A stretch of 64,000 nt of DNA from Evansella clarkii (GTDB lineage Bacteria > Bacillota > Bacilli > Bacillales > Salisediminibacteriaceae), in contig NZ_KV917376.1 in the NCBI RefSeq assembly GCF_002019695.1, forward strand, positions 451,163-515,162, in the 5' to 3' direction. The notes below the pieces were generated by a model. It searched no databases. It saw nothing but the letters and a program-made list of their open reading frames with translations, and had not been told where the DNA came from. The translations under genes were made by a program, and so were the position numbers. This document shows, one piece after another, positions 44,592 through 54,412 of this stretch (position 1 is its first letter; every line of letters begins with the position of its first letter).

Positions 44592-44778
44592 AATGCCAGA
44601 CCTCCTCGACAGAAAATTGCTGTGTTAACCACGGAACAATCAGGTTATGATGCTGTTAGAAAAATAATATCCTTTATCTGAGACCTGGAAACATCTTTCC
44701 TGTAAATTGTATGAGGAAATTTGCTCTGATCCCGTATCCCAGTCCGGAATAAACCTTGCAGCAGGTATAAGAAAATTG

Positions 44779-45732
44779 TTAAACTGCAGCAGTCTCAGCT
44801 TCCTTTTCTTTCAGCCAGCTTATCGTTTCCTTCAGCCCTTCTCTGTATGGAGTCCGGGGCAGAGGGCCCACAATGTTCTCATATTTATCCCCGCTTAACA
44901 CCACTGGTTCCTCTGTTAAGTACATCATTTCAACAAGTTCTCTCATAAAAGGGTTAAATAAGCCCAGGAGACGGATCATAGATTTACTGACGGCCCTGAC
45001 TGGTTTTTCATAGCCAGTTTCCTCCCGGATAATCTCCAGAATTTCCTTTCCGGTAATCGGGTGAGCAGCGGGAATATTCCAGTTCTGATTATATGTATCA
45101 TCCCGTAAAGCCAGCTCCACCATTGCTTTTGCAGCATCTTTAGTATATAAAAACTCCCTTGCCTTAGTTATATCCCCTACAAAATTTGCCGGCTTATTTA
45201 CCACTGCGTTTTTCAGTGTTTCATGGAGCATTGTACTTTCAGCATTTGGCCCGTATACATCAGGCAAATGGGCAATTAAAACAGGCACTCCGCTCTCTTT
45301 CAGTGCATTTTCCATCTGCAGCCTCATTTTTCCTTTTTTCGTGTGCGGCTCCTTTTTCGCAGATTCAGAGACTGGCTGGCCATACTGCTTTCCATAGGCA
45401 TAAACATTATCTGCCATTACAATTTTCGCCTCGTATTTCCTGGCTGCCTTAATCATAATGTCGATGCATGGGGGATGGGTTTCTTTCCAGACTTGATACG
45501 GAAATCCAACAGCGTGAAAAATTACGTCCATTCCCTGCACTGCCTTTAAAACATCCCCTTCAATCAACGCATCACCTTGTACAACAGATACATTATTTTT
45601 GTCGCCAAAGAGCTTCTCCAGTTTCTCCTTCCCTCTCGCTACTGCAGTTACCTCCGTCCCCCGTGATACAAGTTCATTTACCAGAGCAGACCCGATACCA
45701 CCTGAAGCTCCAAGAACCAAAGCTTTTCTCAT
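44779..45732 (-). CDS. NAD(P)-dependent epimerase/dehydratase-family protein (extended SDR)
   Basis: 317 residues. Rossmann GASGGIGSALVNEL near the N-terminus (GxxGxxG), an active-site Tyr in NVYAYGKQYG with Lys four residues on (YGKQ), and LPDVYGPNAESTM as in sugar-nucleotide epimerase relatives. The substrate is unknown. ATGGAGGAAAGCAA precedes ATG. It is divergent from the flavin dehydrogenase at 45930. Confidence 0.87.
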   Translation of the reverse strand: MRKALVLGASGGIGSALVNELVSRGTEVTAVARGKEKLEKLFGDKNNVSVVQGDALIEGDVLKAVQGMDVIFHAVGFPYQVWKETHPPCIDIMIKAARKYEAKIVMADNVYAYGKQYGQPVSESAKKEPHTKKGKMRLQMENALKESGVPVLIAHLPDVYGPNAESTMLHETLKNAVVNKPANFVGDITKAREFLYTKDAAKAMVELALRDDTYNQNWNIPAAHPITGKEILEIIREETGYEKPVRAVSKSMIRLLGLFNPFMRELVEMMYLTEEPVVLSGDKYENIVGPLPRTPYREGLKETISWLKEKEAETAAV

Positions 45733-45929
45733 TTGCTTTCCTCCATTTAAATTTGGATTTAAATAATCGCTTTATTACTATAATCCCGGCAGTCTGAACG
45801 TGGAGTCACCTTATTTTATATGCATTGCACACAAAAGTAATTTATTGAATATTATGTAATTTTACCACAAAATGGTCTCATTTCTTCTATAATTAATAAA
45901 TAAGAGCTTTTTTACTGGGAGGATTTATA

Positions 45930-47585
45930 ATGAAATATGATGTGATCATAGTTGGGGCAGGACTGGCAGGGCTTACAGCTGCCGCCGAATTGACTGATGC
46001 CGGAAAAAAAGTGCTTCTTTTAGACCAGGAACCGGAGGCTTCACTTGGGGGACAGGCCTGGTGGTCCTTTGGCGGCCTTTTTCTCGTCGACTCACCGGAA
46101 CAGCGCAGAATGGGGATTAAAGATTCGAAGGATTTGGCATGGCAGGACTGGCTTGGCACAGCCGGCTTCGACAGAGAAGACGATGAAGATTACTGGGCAA
46201 AAAAATGGGCGGAAGCATATGTGAATTTTGCTGCCGGGGAAAAACGAGACTGGCTGCACAAACTGGGAATCCGCTTTTTTCCTGTAGTAGGGTGGGCAGA
46301 ACGGGGAGGCTACCTTGCAGAAGGACATGGAAATTCTGTTCCTCGTTTTCATATAGTATGGGGTACAGGTCCGGGGCTGGTTAAACCATTTGAACAGAGA
46401 GTCCGTCTTGCCATCGGTAATGGTTTAGTGGATTATAAGCCCCGTCACCGTGTTAATGAGCTGCTTACTAAAAACGGTGTCGTCACAGGGGTTGCTGGTG
46501 ATGTGCTTGCACCAGGCAGCACAGGACGGGGAGAAGCAAGTTCCAGGGAAGTTGTTGGGGGTTTTACATATGAAGCAGAAGCGGTCGTGATTACGAGCGG
46601 CGGAATTGGCGGAAACTTTGAATTAATACGCAAGAACTGGCCTGACCGGCTCGGGCCTGCTCCTGAAAATATGCTCTCCGGTGTTCCGGAGCATGTGGAC
46701 GGCCGGATGCTCGAAATTACAGAAAGGGCAGGCGGCCGTTTAGTGAATAAAGACCGGATGTGGCATTACACAGAGGGAATCAAAAACTGGAATCCAGTCT
46801 GGAAGAAACACGGAATCCGGATTCTTCCCGGCCCTTCATCCTTATGGCTCGATGCAGAAGGTCGACGGTTCCCTGCCCCGAACCTTCCAGGATTTGATAC
46901 ACTTGGCACGCTGGAAACCATATTAAAAACAGGCTATGATTACTCGTGGTTTATTCTCACCCAGAAGGTAATTGAGAAAGAATTTGCTTTATCCGGCTCT
47001 GAACAAAATCCTGACCTTACAGGGAAAAGCGTACGAAAAGTACTGTCCCGGGTGCTGCCCGGCGCCCCTGCTCCTGTACAGGCATTTATGGATAAAGGCG
47101 AAGATTTTGTAATTGCCCATTCCCTTACCGATCTCGTTGATGGTATGAATAAGCTTACCGGGGGAAATCTGATTCAATACGAAGACATTAAACGCCAGGT
47201 TTCCGCCCGTGACAGAGAATTGGATAATGCTTTTACAAAGGATCTGCAAATAACGGCTCTCCGCGGTGCCAGAAACTACCGTGGCGACAAGCTGGTAAGA
47301 GTTGCCCCTCCCCATAAATTCCTTGACCCTGAAAACGGCCCGCTGATCGCTGTCAGGTTAAATATACTGAGCCGAAAAACACTCGGCGGCCTTCAGACTG
47401 ATCTGTCAGGACGAGTGCTCAGCATGTCAGGCAGTCCCGTACAAGGCCTTTATGCCGCTGGAGAAGCAGCTGGTTTTGGGGGCGGAGGCGTCCACGGCTA
47501 CCGTTCTCTGGAAGGCACCTTTCTGGGAGGCTGTCTGTTCAGCGGAAGGCAGACAGGGCGGGGAATTGCAGAGGACCTGAAATAA
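45930..47585 (+). CDS. FAD-binding dehydrogenase (3-ketosteroid dehydrogenase-like / fumarate reductase flavoprotein family)
   Basis: 551 residues. FAD-binding GAGLAGLTAAAEL at 9-21, LLDQEPEASLGGQ at 31-43, and a C-terminal GLYAAGEAAGFGGGGVHGYR (about 506-525) where FAD and substrate meet. The family name is used for KsdD-like proteins across bacteria and does not mean steroid use here. GGGAGGATTTATA precedes ATG. No heme or Fe-S partner is adjacent. Substrate unknown. Confidence 0.87.
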   Translation: MKYDVIIVGAGLAGLTAAAELTDAGKKVLLLDQEPEASLGGQAWWSFGGLFLVDSPEQRRMGIKDSKDLAWQDWLGTAGFDREDDEDYWAKKWAEAYVNFAAGEKRDWLHKLGIRFFPVVGWAERGGYLAEGHGNSVPRFHIVWGTGPGLVKPFEQRVRLAIGNGLVDYKPRHRVNELLTKNGVVTGVAGDVLAPGSTGRGEASSREVVGGFTYEAEAVVITSGGIGGNFELIRKNWPDRLGPAPENMLSGVPEHVDGRMLEITERAGGRLVNKDRMWHYTEGIKNWNPVWKKHGIRILPGPSSLWLDAEGRRFPAPNLPGFDTLGTLETILKTGYDYSWFILTQKVIEKEFALSGSEQNPDLTGKSVRKVLSRVLPGAPAPVQAFMDKGEDFVIAHSLTDLVDGMNKLTGGNLIQYEDIKRQVSARDRELDNAFTKDLQITALRGARNYRGDKLVRVAPPHKFLDPENGPLIAVRLNILSRKTLGGLQTDLSGRVLSMSGSPVQGLYAAGEAAGFGGGGVHGYRSLEGTFLGGCLFSGRQTGRGIAEDLK

Positions 47586-47803
47586 ATTAATTAAACCCTT
47601 TGACTCCTAAGCGGTTTACAAAATATTTACGAAAGCTTTTAAGTAAAATTATTGACTTTAAGTATTAAAAAGGAAAAAATGAAAAATAGTATCGTTTTAA
47701 CAAAAGCAAACTGGTCTGCCGGAAGAACTCTATTTATTTGGAGCTTCTGCAGATGCATTTGCTTCTCTACATATAAACAGCGAAAAAAAGAAGGTGTTTG
47801 TTA

Positions 47804-48997
47804 TTGCATAATAAGTCTGACAGCAGATTGAAGGCACTTTGGGAAATTCTTATCGTATCAACACGCCTCGGCCTTACTTCATTTGGCGGTCCAATAGCCC
47901 ATTTAGGATATTTTCACAACGAGTATGTGCAGCGGAGAAAGTGGATGGATGAAAAAAGCTACGCTGATTTAGTTGCACTAAGCCAGTTCCTGCCAGGTCC
48001 TGCAAGCAGCCAGGTCGGGATAGGCATTGGTGTTATGCGGGCGGGAGTATTTGGGGGCATCGTTTCTTTTATTGGATTCACCCTGCCTTCTGTCATTGCT
48101 TTAATTATTTTTGCCCTGCTTCTTCAAGGTACCGATGTGGGAATGGCCGGATGGATTCATGGTCTGAAAATAGTCGCTGTAGCTGTAGTGGCCCACGCGA
48201 TTATGGGGATGGCCTCCAAGCTGGCTCCCGACTTGAAAAGAAAGGCGATCGCGTTATTTGCATTAGTCGCCACCCTTTTATGGCAGACTACTTTCACTCA
48301 GGTAGGAGTTATCCTTATTGCAGGGTTTGCAGGTTTTCTGCTCTATAAACAATATGAGGATCTGCAGGATTCCAGCGTTAAATTTCCTGTTTCTCGCAAG
48401 TTTGGGGCTGTCTGTCTCGCATTATTTTTTGGATTGCTGATACTCCTCCCCCTTGCTCGTGAGGCAGTGACGTGGAACTGGGTTGCTATGTTTGACAGCT
48501 TTTACCGTTCCGGCTCCCTTGTATTTGGCGGGGGTCATGTAGTCTTGCCCCTCCTGGAAAGGGAGTTTGTACCTGCTGGCTTGGTAACTGAAGAAGCATT
48601 TTTAGCAGGATATGGTGCAGCACAGGCGGTTCCTGGCCCTTTATTTACCTTCGCTTCTTATCTCGGAGCAGTAATGGGCGGCTGGCAGGGCGGCCTTCTG
48701 GCAACAGCAGCTATTTTTCTTCCTGCATTCCTGCTGATTCTCGGCACACTGCCGTTCTGGGATATTTTAAGGAAGAGCCCGAAAATAAAAGGTGCATTTA
48801 TGGGAGTGAATGCAGCAGTCGTAGGCATTCTGGTCAGCGCATTTTATCACCCTATCTGGACAAGTTCGATTTTAGCTCCAGTTGATTTTGCGTTTGCGGC
48901 AATACTCTTCAGCATGCTTGTATTCTGGAAACTCCCGCCATGGGTTATTGTGGTTGCCGGAGCTGCCGGTGGTGCTGTACTTTCAGCTATTTTTTAA
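47804..48997 (+). CDS. chrA: Chromate transporter (ChrA, long two-domain form)
   Basis: About 397 residues with two CHR halves. The first is marked by TRLGLTSFGGPIAHLGYFHN and LSQFLPGPASSQVGIGIG. The second is marked by FGGGHVVLPLLEREFV and GAAQAVPGPLFTFASYLG. It exports chromate by proton antiport or related exchange. The TTG at 47804 is chosen because AAGAAGGTG lies 7 bases before it; an upstream TTG at 47798 is too close. No chrB-like regulator is adjacent. Confidence 0.93.
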   Translation: MHNKSDSRLKALWEILIVSTRLGLTSFGGPIAHLGYFHNEYVQRRKWMDEKSYADLVALSQFLPGPASSQVGIGIGVMRAGVFGGIVSFIGFTLPSVIALIIFALLLQGTDVGMAGWIHGLKIVAVAVVAHAIMGMASKLAPDLKRKAIALFALVATLLWQTTFTQVGVILIAGFAGFLLYKQYEDLQDSSVKFPVSRKFGAVCLALFFGLLILLPLAREAVTWNWVAMFDSFYRSGSLVFGGGHVVLPLLEREFVPAGLVTEEAFLAGYGAAQAVPGPLFTFASYLGAVMGGWQGGLLATAAIFLPAFLLILGTLPFWDILRKSPKIKGAFMGVNAAVVGILVSAFYHPIWTSSILAPVDFAFAAILFSMLVFWKLPPWVIVVAGAAGGAVLSAIF

Positions 48998-49309
48998 ATT
49001 ATGTATTAAGGTGACGCGGCAGACTGCTGCGTCACCTTTTTTGTTTTAATAAATCTTGAGGCACTGCGCTATCTAATACTCACAATTGGATCTGCATCTC
49101 AGAAATCAATCTGCCGATCCTTTCATTAATGGCGCTTCCTTCAAATAACGTCATATTGTGTTTCTTTCCTTTGTTAAAGGGAATATAAAAGAGGCGGAAA
49201 AAATTACAAAATTCATGAATATCATCCTGAAATTTCCTGTACACCATAAGTTAACACATAATAAGAGTAACAGTTGTTGCAATAAACGATAAAGACAAGG
49301 AGATCTGCT
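48998..49309. other. Intergenic region before the RND gene
   Basis: It holds the chrA terminator (49006-49045) and an AT-rich promoter region. No gene is seen. Confidence 0.6.
49006..49045 (+). terminator. Terminator of chrA
   Basis: AAGGTGACGCGGCAG-ACTG-CTGCGTCACCTT is followed by TTTTGTTTT. Confidence 0.93.
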
Positions 49310-52300
49310 ATGTTTGAGTACATAATAAAAAAGCCTAAAATATCCACTCTCTTTATTATTCTGTTAACAATAGTCGGTATGTTAACCTTTTTTCAGCTTC
49401 CCCAGCGGGAAATCCCCGAAATAACAGTGGACATGACTACGGTCACCGTGCCCTATCCGGGCGCCTCTGCCGAGGAAGTAGAACGAAACGTTACCAATCC
49501 TCTTGAAAGCTCTCTGCAGGGGATTAACGGCATTGATAACTATTCATCGGTTTCCGCCTCTGGAGCCTCTACTGTCGTTCTGGAAATAGAGGATGGCGCA
49601 GACCGCACAAACGTTTTATCTAATATCAGGCAGGCTGTCAGCAACGCGGAAGCAGAATTTCCTGAAGAAGCAATGCAGCCTGTTATAACAGACGATACAC
49701 AAATGGGTGCACTCGCTTCCTATCATCTACTCAGCAGTGAGCGTGAAAACCTGTACGAATTAAATGGGTTAATCGATGAATGGTCTGATACTATCAGAAG
49801 CATCCCAGGTGTGGAAGATACTACAATTAAGGGACTGCCTGACGAAGAAATTACCATTATCGTAAGTATTGAGGATTTATCTGAAAATGGCCTGCAGGTG
49901 CCTGATGTCATTGCAGCTGTTGAGGGTGAATTGGATACTTTACCTCCGGGATTACAGGAATCTGAAGGAGAACTCGTCCAGCTCACCCTGCCTCTCATAG
50001 AAGACCCTGAAGAACTTAACGAACTTTATATCGGCCAGTCAATGGAAGAAGAGGCTGTTTACCTAGAGGATATAGGTACAGTAGAAGTACTTAATGAAAG
50101 GCCGGAAGATCTGGTTTCCTATGAACAGGTACCTGCAGTTTCGTTTACAGTACTTCCCGAAGAAGGTGTTGATATACCAAGTGTATATGAAGCAGTAAAT
50201 GAAGAAATGATGCTTCTTGCTCAGGAGCTTCCTGAAGAAGTGTCCCTGGACCTTCTCTATACACAACAGACAATTATTGATGAGATATTCGGCGATTTAT
50301 CAGTTTCTTTCCTTTTTTCTATACTCGCCGTTATTGTTGTCACTTTATTAGGATTGAATCTGGCTGCAGCCTTTATCGTTTCATTTGCGATTCCAATATC
50401 TATATTTATTGGTATGGTTCCCCTTCCGTTTCTGCAGGTTGATTTAAATCAGATATCAATTATTGGCTTTATTATCGCCCTCGGTATCCTGGTAGATGAC
50501 GCGATTGTTATGAGCGACAATATTCAGAGGAAGTATCAGGAAGGGAATAATCCGCTGAAGGGGGCCCTGACCGGGAGCAAGGAAGTCAGATCGTCAATCA
50601 TTACCTCCACCCTGGCGATTGTATTCACCTTTTTACCATTATTATTTATTTCCGGAGCAAACGGAGATTTTATCCGGGCAATGCCGAGCGTACTTATTAC
50701 AACAATAATTGCTTCTACAATTGTTTCTCTCTCTCTCGTACCTGTTTTTCTTGTCTGGCGTGAAAAAAGACGTCAGAGGAAAAACAAAGAAGGCGAGAAT
50801 GGCAAAAGGAATGTTCCTCTTGGCATTCTCGGAAAGCAGCTGGACCGCCTTGCCGGCTGGTACAGTAATGTTATTTTGAAAAAAGTAGTTAAACACCCTT
50901 GGAAAACAGGGATTACCGGGCTTATCCTCTGTACACTGGCTTATGGACTGATTCCATTTATACCAGTCGTGTTTTTTCCAAGTGCGGACCGTCCTGAAGT
51001 AATGGTTAAAGTAAGACTGCCAGCGGGGACAACCATTGAAGAAACAGAAGCAACACTGTATGATATGGCAGGGTTTGTACTTGAAGAAGAAGAAAACATA
51101 ACTGAATATGCAATATATGCCGGGTCTGGCCTGCCGCCTCTGTTCGGAGAGGGGATGTCCAACACAGGAGAAGAGACAGGTGAGATGCTGTTCCGGGTAG
51201 ACAGGGATATAACTTCTTCAGAAGAGGTCATTAACCGCTGGGAATCACCTCTGCAGGAGGAATTCCCAGATGCGGTGATCGAATTTTCCACTATTGAAGC
51301 TGGCCCTCCTGTAGGAGCTCCAATAGCGATTACTGTAAAAGGGCCGGAGCTGGATACAATCAATGAAATCGGCGAAGATCTGCAAGAGTTTATAGGGGAA
51401 CTTCCGGAAACCCGTACTGTTGTGGATGACCAGGGTTCCCTTCAGCCTGCTTACCATTTCCAGCCTGATCGGGAAATGATGGCTGAGCATGGGATAACAT
51501 TACAGGAAATCAGCCAGCAGATTTCCCTTACTACTGCCGGAATGCCTCTCGGTGAACTGGACGACGGACAGACAAGACGGGAACTTAGTTTCGTGCTTAC
51601 GGACGGAGACCAGGGGATTGGCAACCTGGATGAGGTTCCTGACTTTAGCGAAATAGAGCTGCCGAGCAGAAATGTCACCAATGAAATGGGCGCTCCGGAA
51701 ATTCTTTCCCTGGATGAGCTTGTAACGATGGAAGAAACTTCAGTTATTCCGCGAATTTCCCATGAAGACGGGGAACGAACATTAACAGTCCGGGTGCAGC
51801 CAGCTGGAGACCAGGACGCACTGGAAAATCAGATTGAGGAATATGCAGAGGAACTTAGAGATGACTATTCTGGTTACACAATAAACGTTGGTGGTGAACA
51901 AGAAGAACGTACTGATTTCTTCCTGGAACTGCTCACTTTATTCACCGGAGTTGTTTTCCTGATTTATATCGTCATGGCTGTTCAGTTTAATTCACTCCTG
52001 CTTCCAATCTTAATCATGAGTACGGTCTACCTGGCTGTAACCGGTGCGGTAATAGGTTTATTCATTACCCAGACAGGACTTGGTTTTATGGCCATGATGG
52101 GGATTGTGTCTCTTGCGGGTATTGTTGTCAGAAACTCAGTCGTGCTAATTGAGTTCATGGAACAGCGCCTGGCGGATGGCTATGCGTTAGAAGATGCAGT
52201 AACAGAAGCCGGACGCGTAAGACTGCGCCCAATTCTTCTTACGGCAGTGACGGCTATTGCCGCTTTACTGCCTGTAGCCTTAAGCGGAGATGTCCTGTTT

Positions 52301-52396
52301 GTTCCTCTGTCCATTGCAATAATTTCCGGATTGATCTTTTCCGCTCTGTTTACTGTCGTGATAGTGCCAGCGTTCTATACGATAATAAAACGGTAG
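49310..52396 (+). CDS. RND-family efflux permease (AcrB/SwrC-like)
   Basis: 1028 residues with the 12-helix RND layout: helix 1 (about 13-30), a large outer loop (31-330), helices 2-6, a second outer loop and helices 8-12. The proton relay is seen in GILVDDAIVMSDNI near residue 400. GIVSLAGIVVRNSVVLIEFM and AVTEAGRVRLRPILLTAVT lie in the second half. Bacillus SwrC is the nearest named relative; it exports surfactin-type lipopeptides. No membrane-fusion partner is adjacent, as is usual in Gram-positives. AAGGAGATCTGCT precedes ATG. Confidence 0.94.
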   Translation: MFEYIIKKPKISTLFIILLTIVGMLTFFQLPQREIPEITVDMTTVTVPYPGASAEEVERNVTNPLESSLQGINGIDNYSSVSASGASTVVLEIEDGADRTNVLSNIRQAVSNAEAEFPEEAMQPVITDDTQMGALASYHLLSSERENLYELNGLIDEWSDTIRSIPGVEDTTIKGLPDEEITIIVSIEDLSENGLQVPDVIAAVEGELDTLPPGLQESEGELVQLTLPLIEDPEELNELYIGQSMEEEAVYLEDIGTVEVLNERPEDLVSYEQVPAVSFTVLPEEGVDIPSVYEAVNEEMMLLAQELPEEVSLDLLYTQQTIIDEIFGDLSVSFLFSILAVIVVTLLGLNLAAAFIVSFAIPISIFIGMVPLPFLQVDLNQISIIGFIIALGILVDDAIVMSDNIQRKYQEGNNPLKGALTGSKEVRSSIITSTLAIVFTFLPLLFISGANGDFIRAMPSVLITTIIASTIVSLSLVPVFLVWREKRRQRKNKEGENGKRNVPLGILGKQLDRLAGWYSNVILKKVVKHPWKTGITGLILCTLAYGLIPFIPVVFFPSADRPEVMVKVRLPAGTTIEETEATLYDMAGFVLEEEENITEYAIYAGSGLPPLFGEGMSNTGEETGEMLFRVDRDITSSEEVINRWESPLQEEFPDAVIEFSTIEAGPPVGAPIAITVKGPELDTINEIGEDLQEFIGELPETRTVVDDQGSLQPAYHFQPDREMMAEHGITLQEISQQISLTTAGMPLGELDDGQTRRELSFVLTDGDQGIGNLDEVPDFSEIELPSRNVTNEMGAPEILSLDELVTMEETSVIPRISHEDGERTLTVRVQPAGDQDALENQIEEYAEELRDDYSGYTINVGGEQEERTDFFLELLTLFTGVVFLIYIVMAVQFNSLLLPILIMSTVYLAVTGAVIGLFITQTGLGFMAMMGIVSLAGIVVRNSVVLIEFMEQRLADGYALEDAVTEAGRVRLRPILLTAVTAIAALLPVALSGDVLFVPLSIAIISGLIFSALFTVVIVPAFYTIIKR

Positions 52397-52628
52397 AGAG
52401 CTGGTGTAAGTGCGGGCTGGGGCGGAAATGTGGACTTTGAGATTGGGGATTGATAATTTAGGGACTGTGCGGACTTAGGTAATTTGAAAGTGGGGATTTG
52501 AGGACTGCGCGGAACTTGGGAATTACGGAAATGCGGATATATACTATTGCGGCATTTTGGAAAATTAGAAAAGAGATACTGTGAAGTCTGCGGTATTCTG
52601 GAAATGATTTAATGTAAAGCTGCGAAAC

Positions 52629-52667
52629 CTGCCAGGCGCTCTTATTATAAGAGCGTCTGGTTTTTTG
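52629..52667 (+). terminator. Terminator of the RND gene
   Basis: CCAGGCGCTCTTAT-T-ATAAGAGCGTCTGG is followed by TTTTTTGGG. It lies about 235 bases after the stop. Confidence 0.88.
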
Positions 52668-52724
52668 GGTTTTCTGGGGGCTGATAGACTCTTGCGTTAC
52701 CTCTCTATGCTGATTTTTTATCAA

Positions 52725-53279
52725 GCGGGTATGCGAGATGCTCTCGCGTTACCGCTTGGCTTCTTTTTTCTCCCGAGCGGGCATGCGAGACACTCTCGCG
52801 TTACCGCTTGGCTTCTTTTTCCTCCCGAGCGGGCATGCAAGATGCTCTCGCGTTACCGCTTGGCTTCTTTTTTCTCCCGAGCGGGTATGCGAGACGCTCT
52901 CGCGTTACCGCTTGGCTTCTTTTTTCTCCCGAGCGGGTATGCGAGACACTCTCGCGTTACCGCTTGACTACTTTTTCCTCCCGAGCGGGCATGCGAGACG
53001 CTCTCGCGTTACCGCTTGACTACTTTTTCCTCCCGAGCGGGCATGCGAGACACTCTCGCGTTACCGCTTGACTACTTTTTCCTCCCGAGCGGGCATGCGA
53101 GACACTCTCGCGTTACCGCTTGACTACTTTTTCCTCCCGAGCGGGCATGCAAGATGCTCTCGCGATACCGCTTGACTACTTTTTCCTCCCGAGCGGGCAT
53201 GCGAGACACTCTCGCGTTACCGCTTGACTACTTTTTCCTCCCGAGCGGGCATGCGAGACACTCTCGCGTTACCGCTCTA
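52725..53279 (+). repeat. Eleven 52-bp tandem units, each an extended palindrome
   Basis: Units start at 52725, 52777, 52829, 52881, 52933, 52985, 53037, 53089, 53141, 53193 and 53245, an exact 52-base step. Each has a 33-base palindrome AGCGG-N4-GCGAGA-N3-TCTCGC-N4-CCGCT and a 19-base T-rich linker. The arms are invariant except for GCAAGA in units 3 and 9; the loop (TGC, CAC, CGC) varies. Units 1-4 have linkers with TGGCTTCTTTTT, units 5-10 have TGACTACTTTTT. The last unit is truncated at CCGCT. The period is not a multiple of three, so it does not encode a protein repeat. Confidence 0.95.
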
Positions 53280-53315
53280 TACGGACTCTTTACCAAGTAG
53301 AAATAATTTTAACTA

Positions 53316-54239
53316 CTAAACATAATAACTATACTTTCCCTGCTTCACCAACTTATAATTGTTCTTTAATACCCTCCTGATAGTCTTCGCTGAATGGGCA
53401 GAATTACACCATTCGTTGATATTATTTATAGTAACTCTTTTTTCGGGAACAAGAAGGGTAAATGCTTTAATAGCTTTAAGCAAGTTTTCATCATTCTCTT
53501 CGATTAAACCGCACCTGGTGCAAAGGGTCTTATAGATACCAATTTTGACGTCAAATGAATTACATTTACTGCAAACTGCTCCCTTCTTTAAATCTTCATA
53601 ATCATATTTTACTTTACGCCTACTTTCGGGATCATCCACATGGTTATCAAGAAGAAATTCAGCCAGCTTCCTGTGGCTATTATAAAGAGCGGATGTTTGA
53701 TGGCTCAATGTCTTCAGAAAGCGGTTTAACTGGGTGGGTAAAATAACAGGGAGATCAAACGGTGCGTGATATAAAGTGAAAGCCGGGTTTACAAATACGA
53801 CATAGGATTCAATTGAGATATCTAAGCGGAGGGGCTTAAGCAGCTGGCGAAGAAGGGTTTCAGCTCTTTGCATCTGGTGGACAGGATTGGTTATCGTTTT
53901 ATTTGAAGCTCGCAGGCACCAGCTATCACCCTTGATATAATGTTCACCTTCAAAATTCTTCACTTCAAACAGATATATTTTCTGCTGAGAAATTAACAAA
54001 GTGTCTATCTGGCAGCTGGTGTTGTTTTGCTCAAAGTTTAAATCGGGGACAAGATAACCTTGAGTTAAAAAATTCTGAAGAAGCAAATTATCGAAGTAAC
54101 ATTCTCCTTCATAGCCTTTCACTTTGTTACGATAATAATGGAGGTCATTTGTGGACAATGGAAAACGGGGCAGCAGCGCCTGAAAATACACGACTTCAAG
54201 AGGTGTTAACCGGGGTTTTATACATGAGACAGAGCTCAT
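53316..54239 (-). CDS. NERD-domain (nuclease-related) protein
   Basis: About 307 residues. The NERD domain (about 45-155) resembles restriction-type nucleases: GYEGECYFDNLLLQ, then CQIDTLLISQQKIYLFEVKN, which holds the D...ExK catalytic pattern. A C-terminal two-CxxC element (CSKCNSFDVKIG...CTRCG) probably binds zinc, followed by a winged-helix-like end. Biological role unknown. The start is ATG 54239, after AAAGGA. It ends 36 bases from the palindrome array, an arrangement worth noting given the nuclease fold. Confidence 0.88.
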   Translation of the reverse strand: MSSVSCIKPRLTPLEVVYFQALLPRFPLSTNDLHYYRNKVKGYEGECYFDNLLLQNFLTQGYLVPDLNFEQNNTSCQIDTLLISQQKIYLFEVKNFEGEHYIKGDSWCLRASNKTITNPVHQMQRAETLLRQLLKPLRLDISIESYVVFVNPAFTLYHAPFDLPVILPTQLNRFLKTLSHQTSALYNSHRKLAEFLLDNHVDDPESRRKVKYDYEDLKKGAVCSKCNSFDVKIGIYKTLCTRCGLIEENDENLLKAIKAFTLLVPEKRVTINNINEWCNSAHSAKTIRRVLKNNYKLVKQGKYSYYV

Positions 54240-54301
54240 CACTCACTTCCTTTCTGACGGGGTTAATTTAAAGATAATCTGCCTGACAAGAAATTACAAG
54301 A

Positions 54302-54338
54302 AAAAAATCGCCAGGCCCTCCTCTTAAGAGCCTGGCGT
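54302..54338 (-). terminator. Terminator of the lactone operon
   Basis: On the minus strand CGCCAGGC-N13-GCCTGGCG is followed by ATTTTTTTC. Confidence 0.88.
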
Positions 54339-54412
54339 AATCATTAATACGCAACTTTCTTAACACCTACCGAACCCATCACCTCCATTAATAAGCAGCT
54401 TTCATAACAACC

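Larger units (their letters stand above)
52397..53315. other. Repeat-filled region between converging genes
   Basis: No gene. In order: a purine-rich stretch with a degenerate 45-base direct repeat (about 52438-52530), a terminator (52629-52667), one decayed array unit (about 52685-52724) and the 52-bp palindrome array (52725-53279). Open frames crossing the array exist on the plus strand in all three frames and are artefacts of the repetition. Confidence 0.75.

Noticed and set aside
52665..53071. Proteins encoded across the 52-bp array
   Set aside because: The unit length is not a multiple of three, so the open frames repeat in all three frames with the same decoded pieces. There is no ribosome site. 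They are artefacts of repetition.
52725..53279. CRISPR array
   Set aside because: The 33-base palindromes are regular, but the 19-base segments between them are nearly identical rather than unique, and no cas genes are near.
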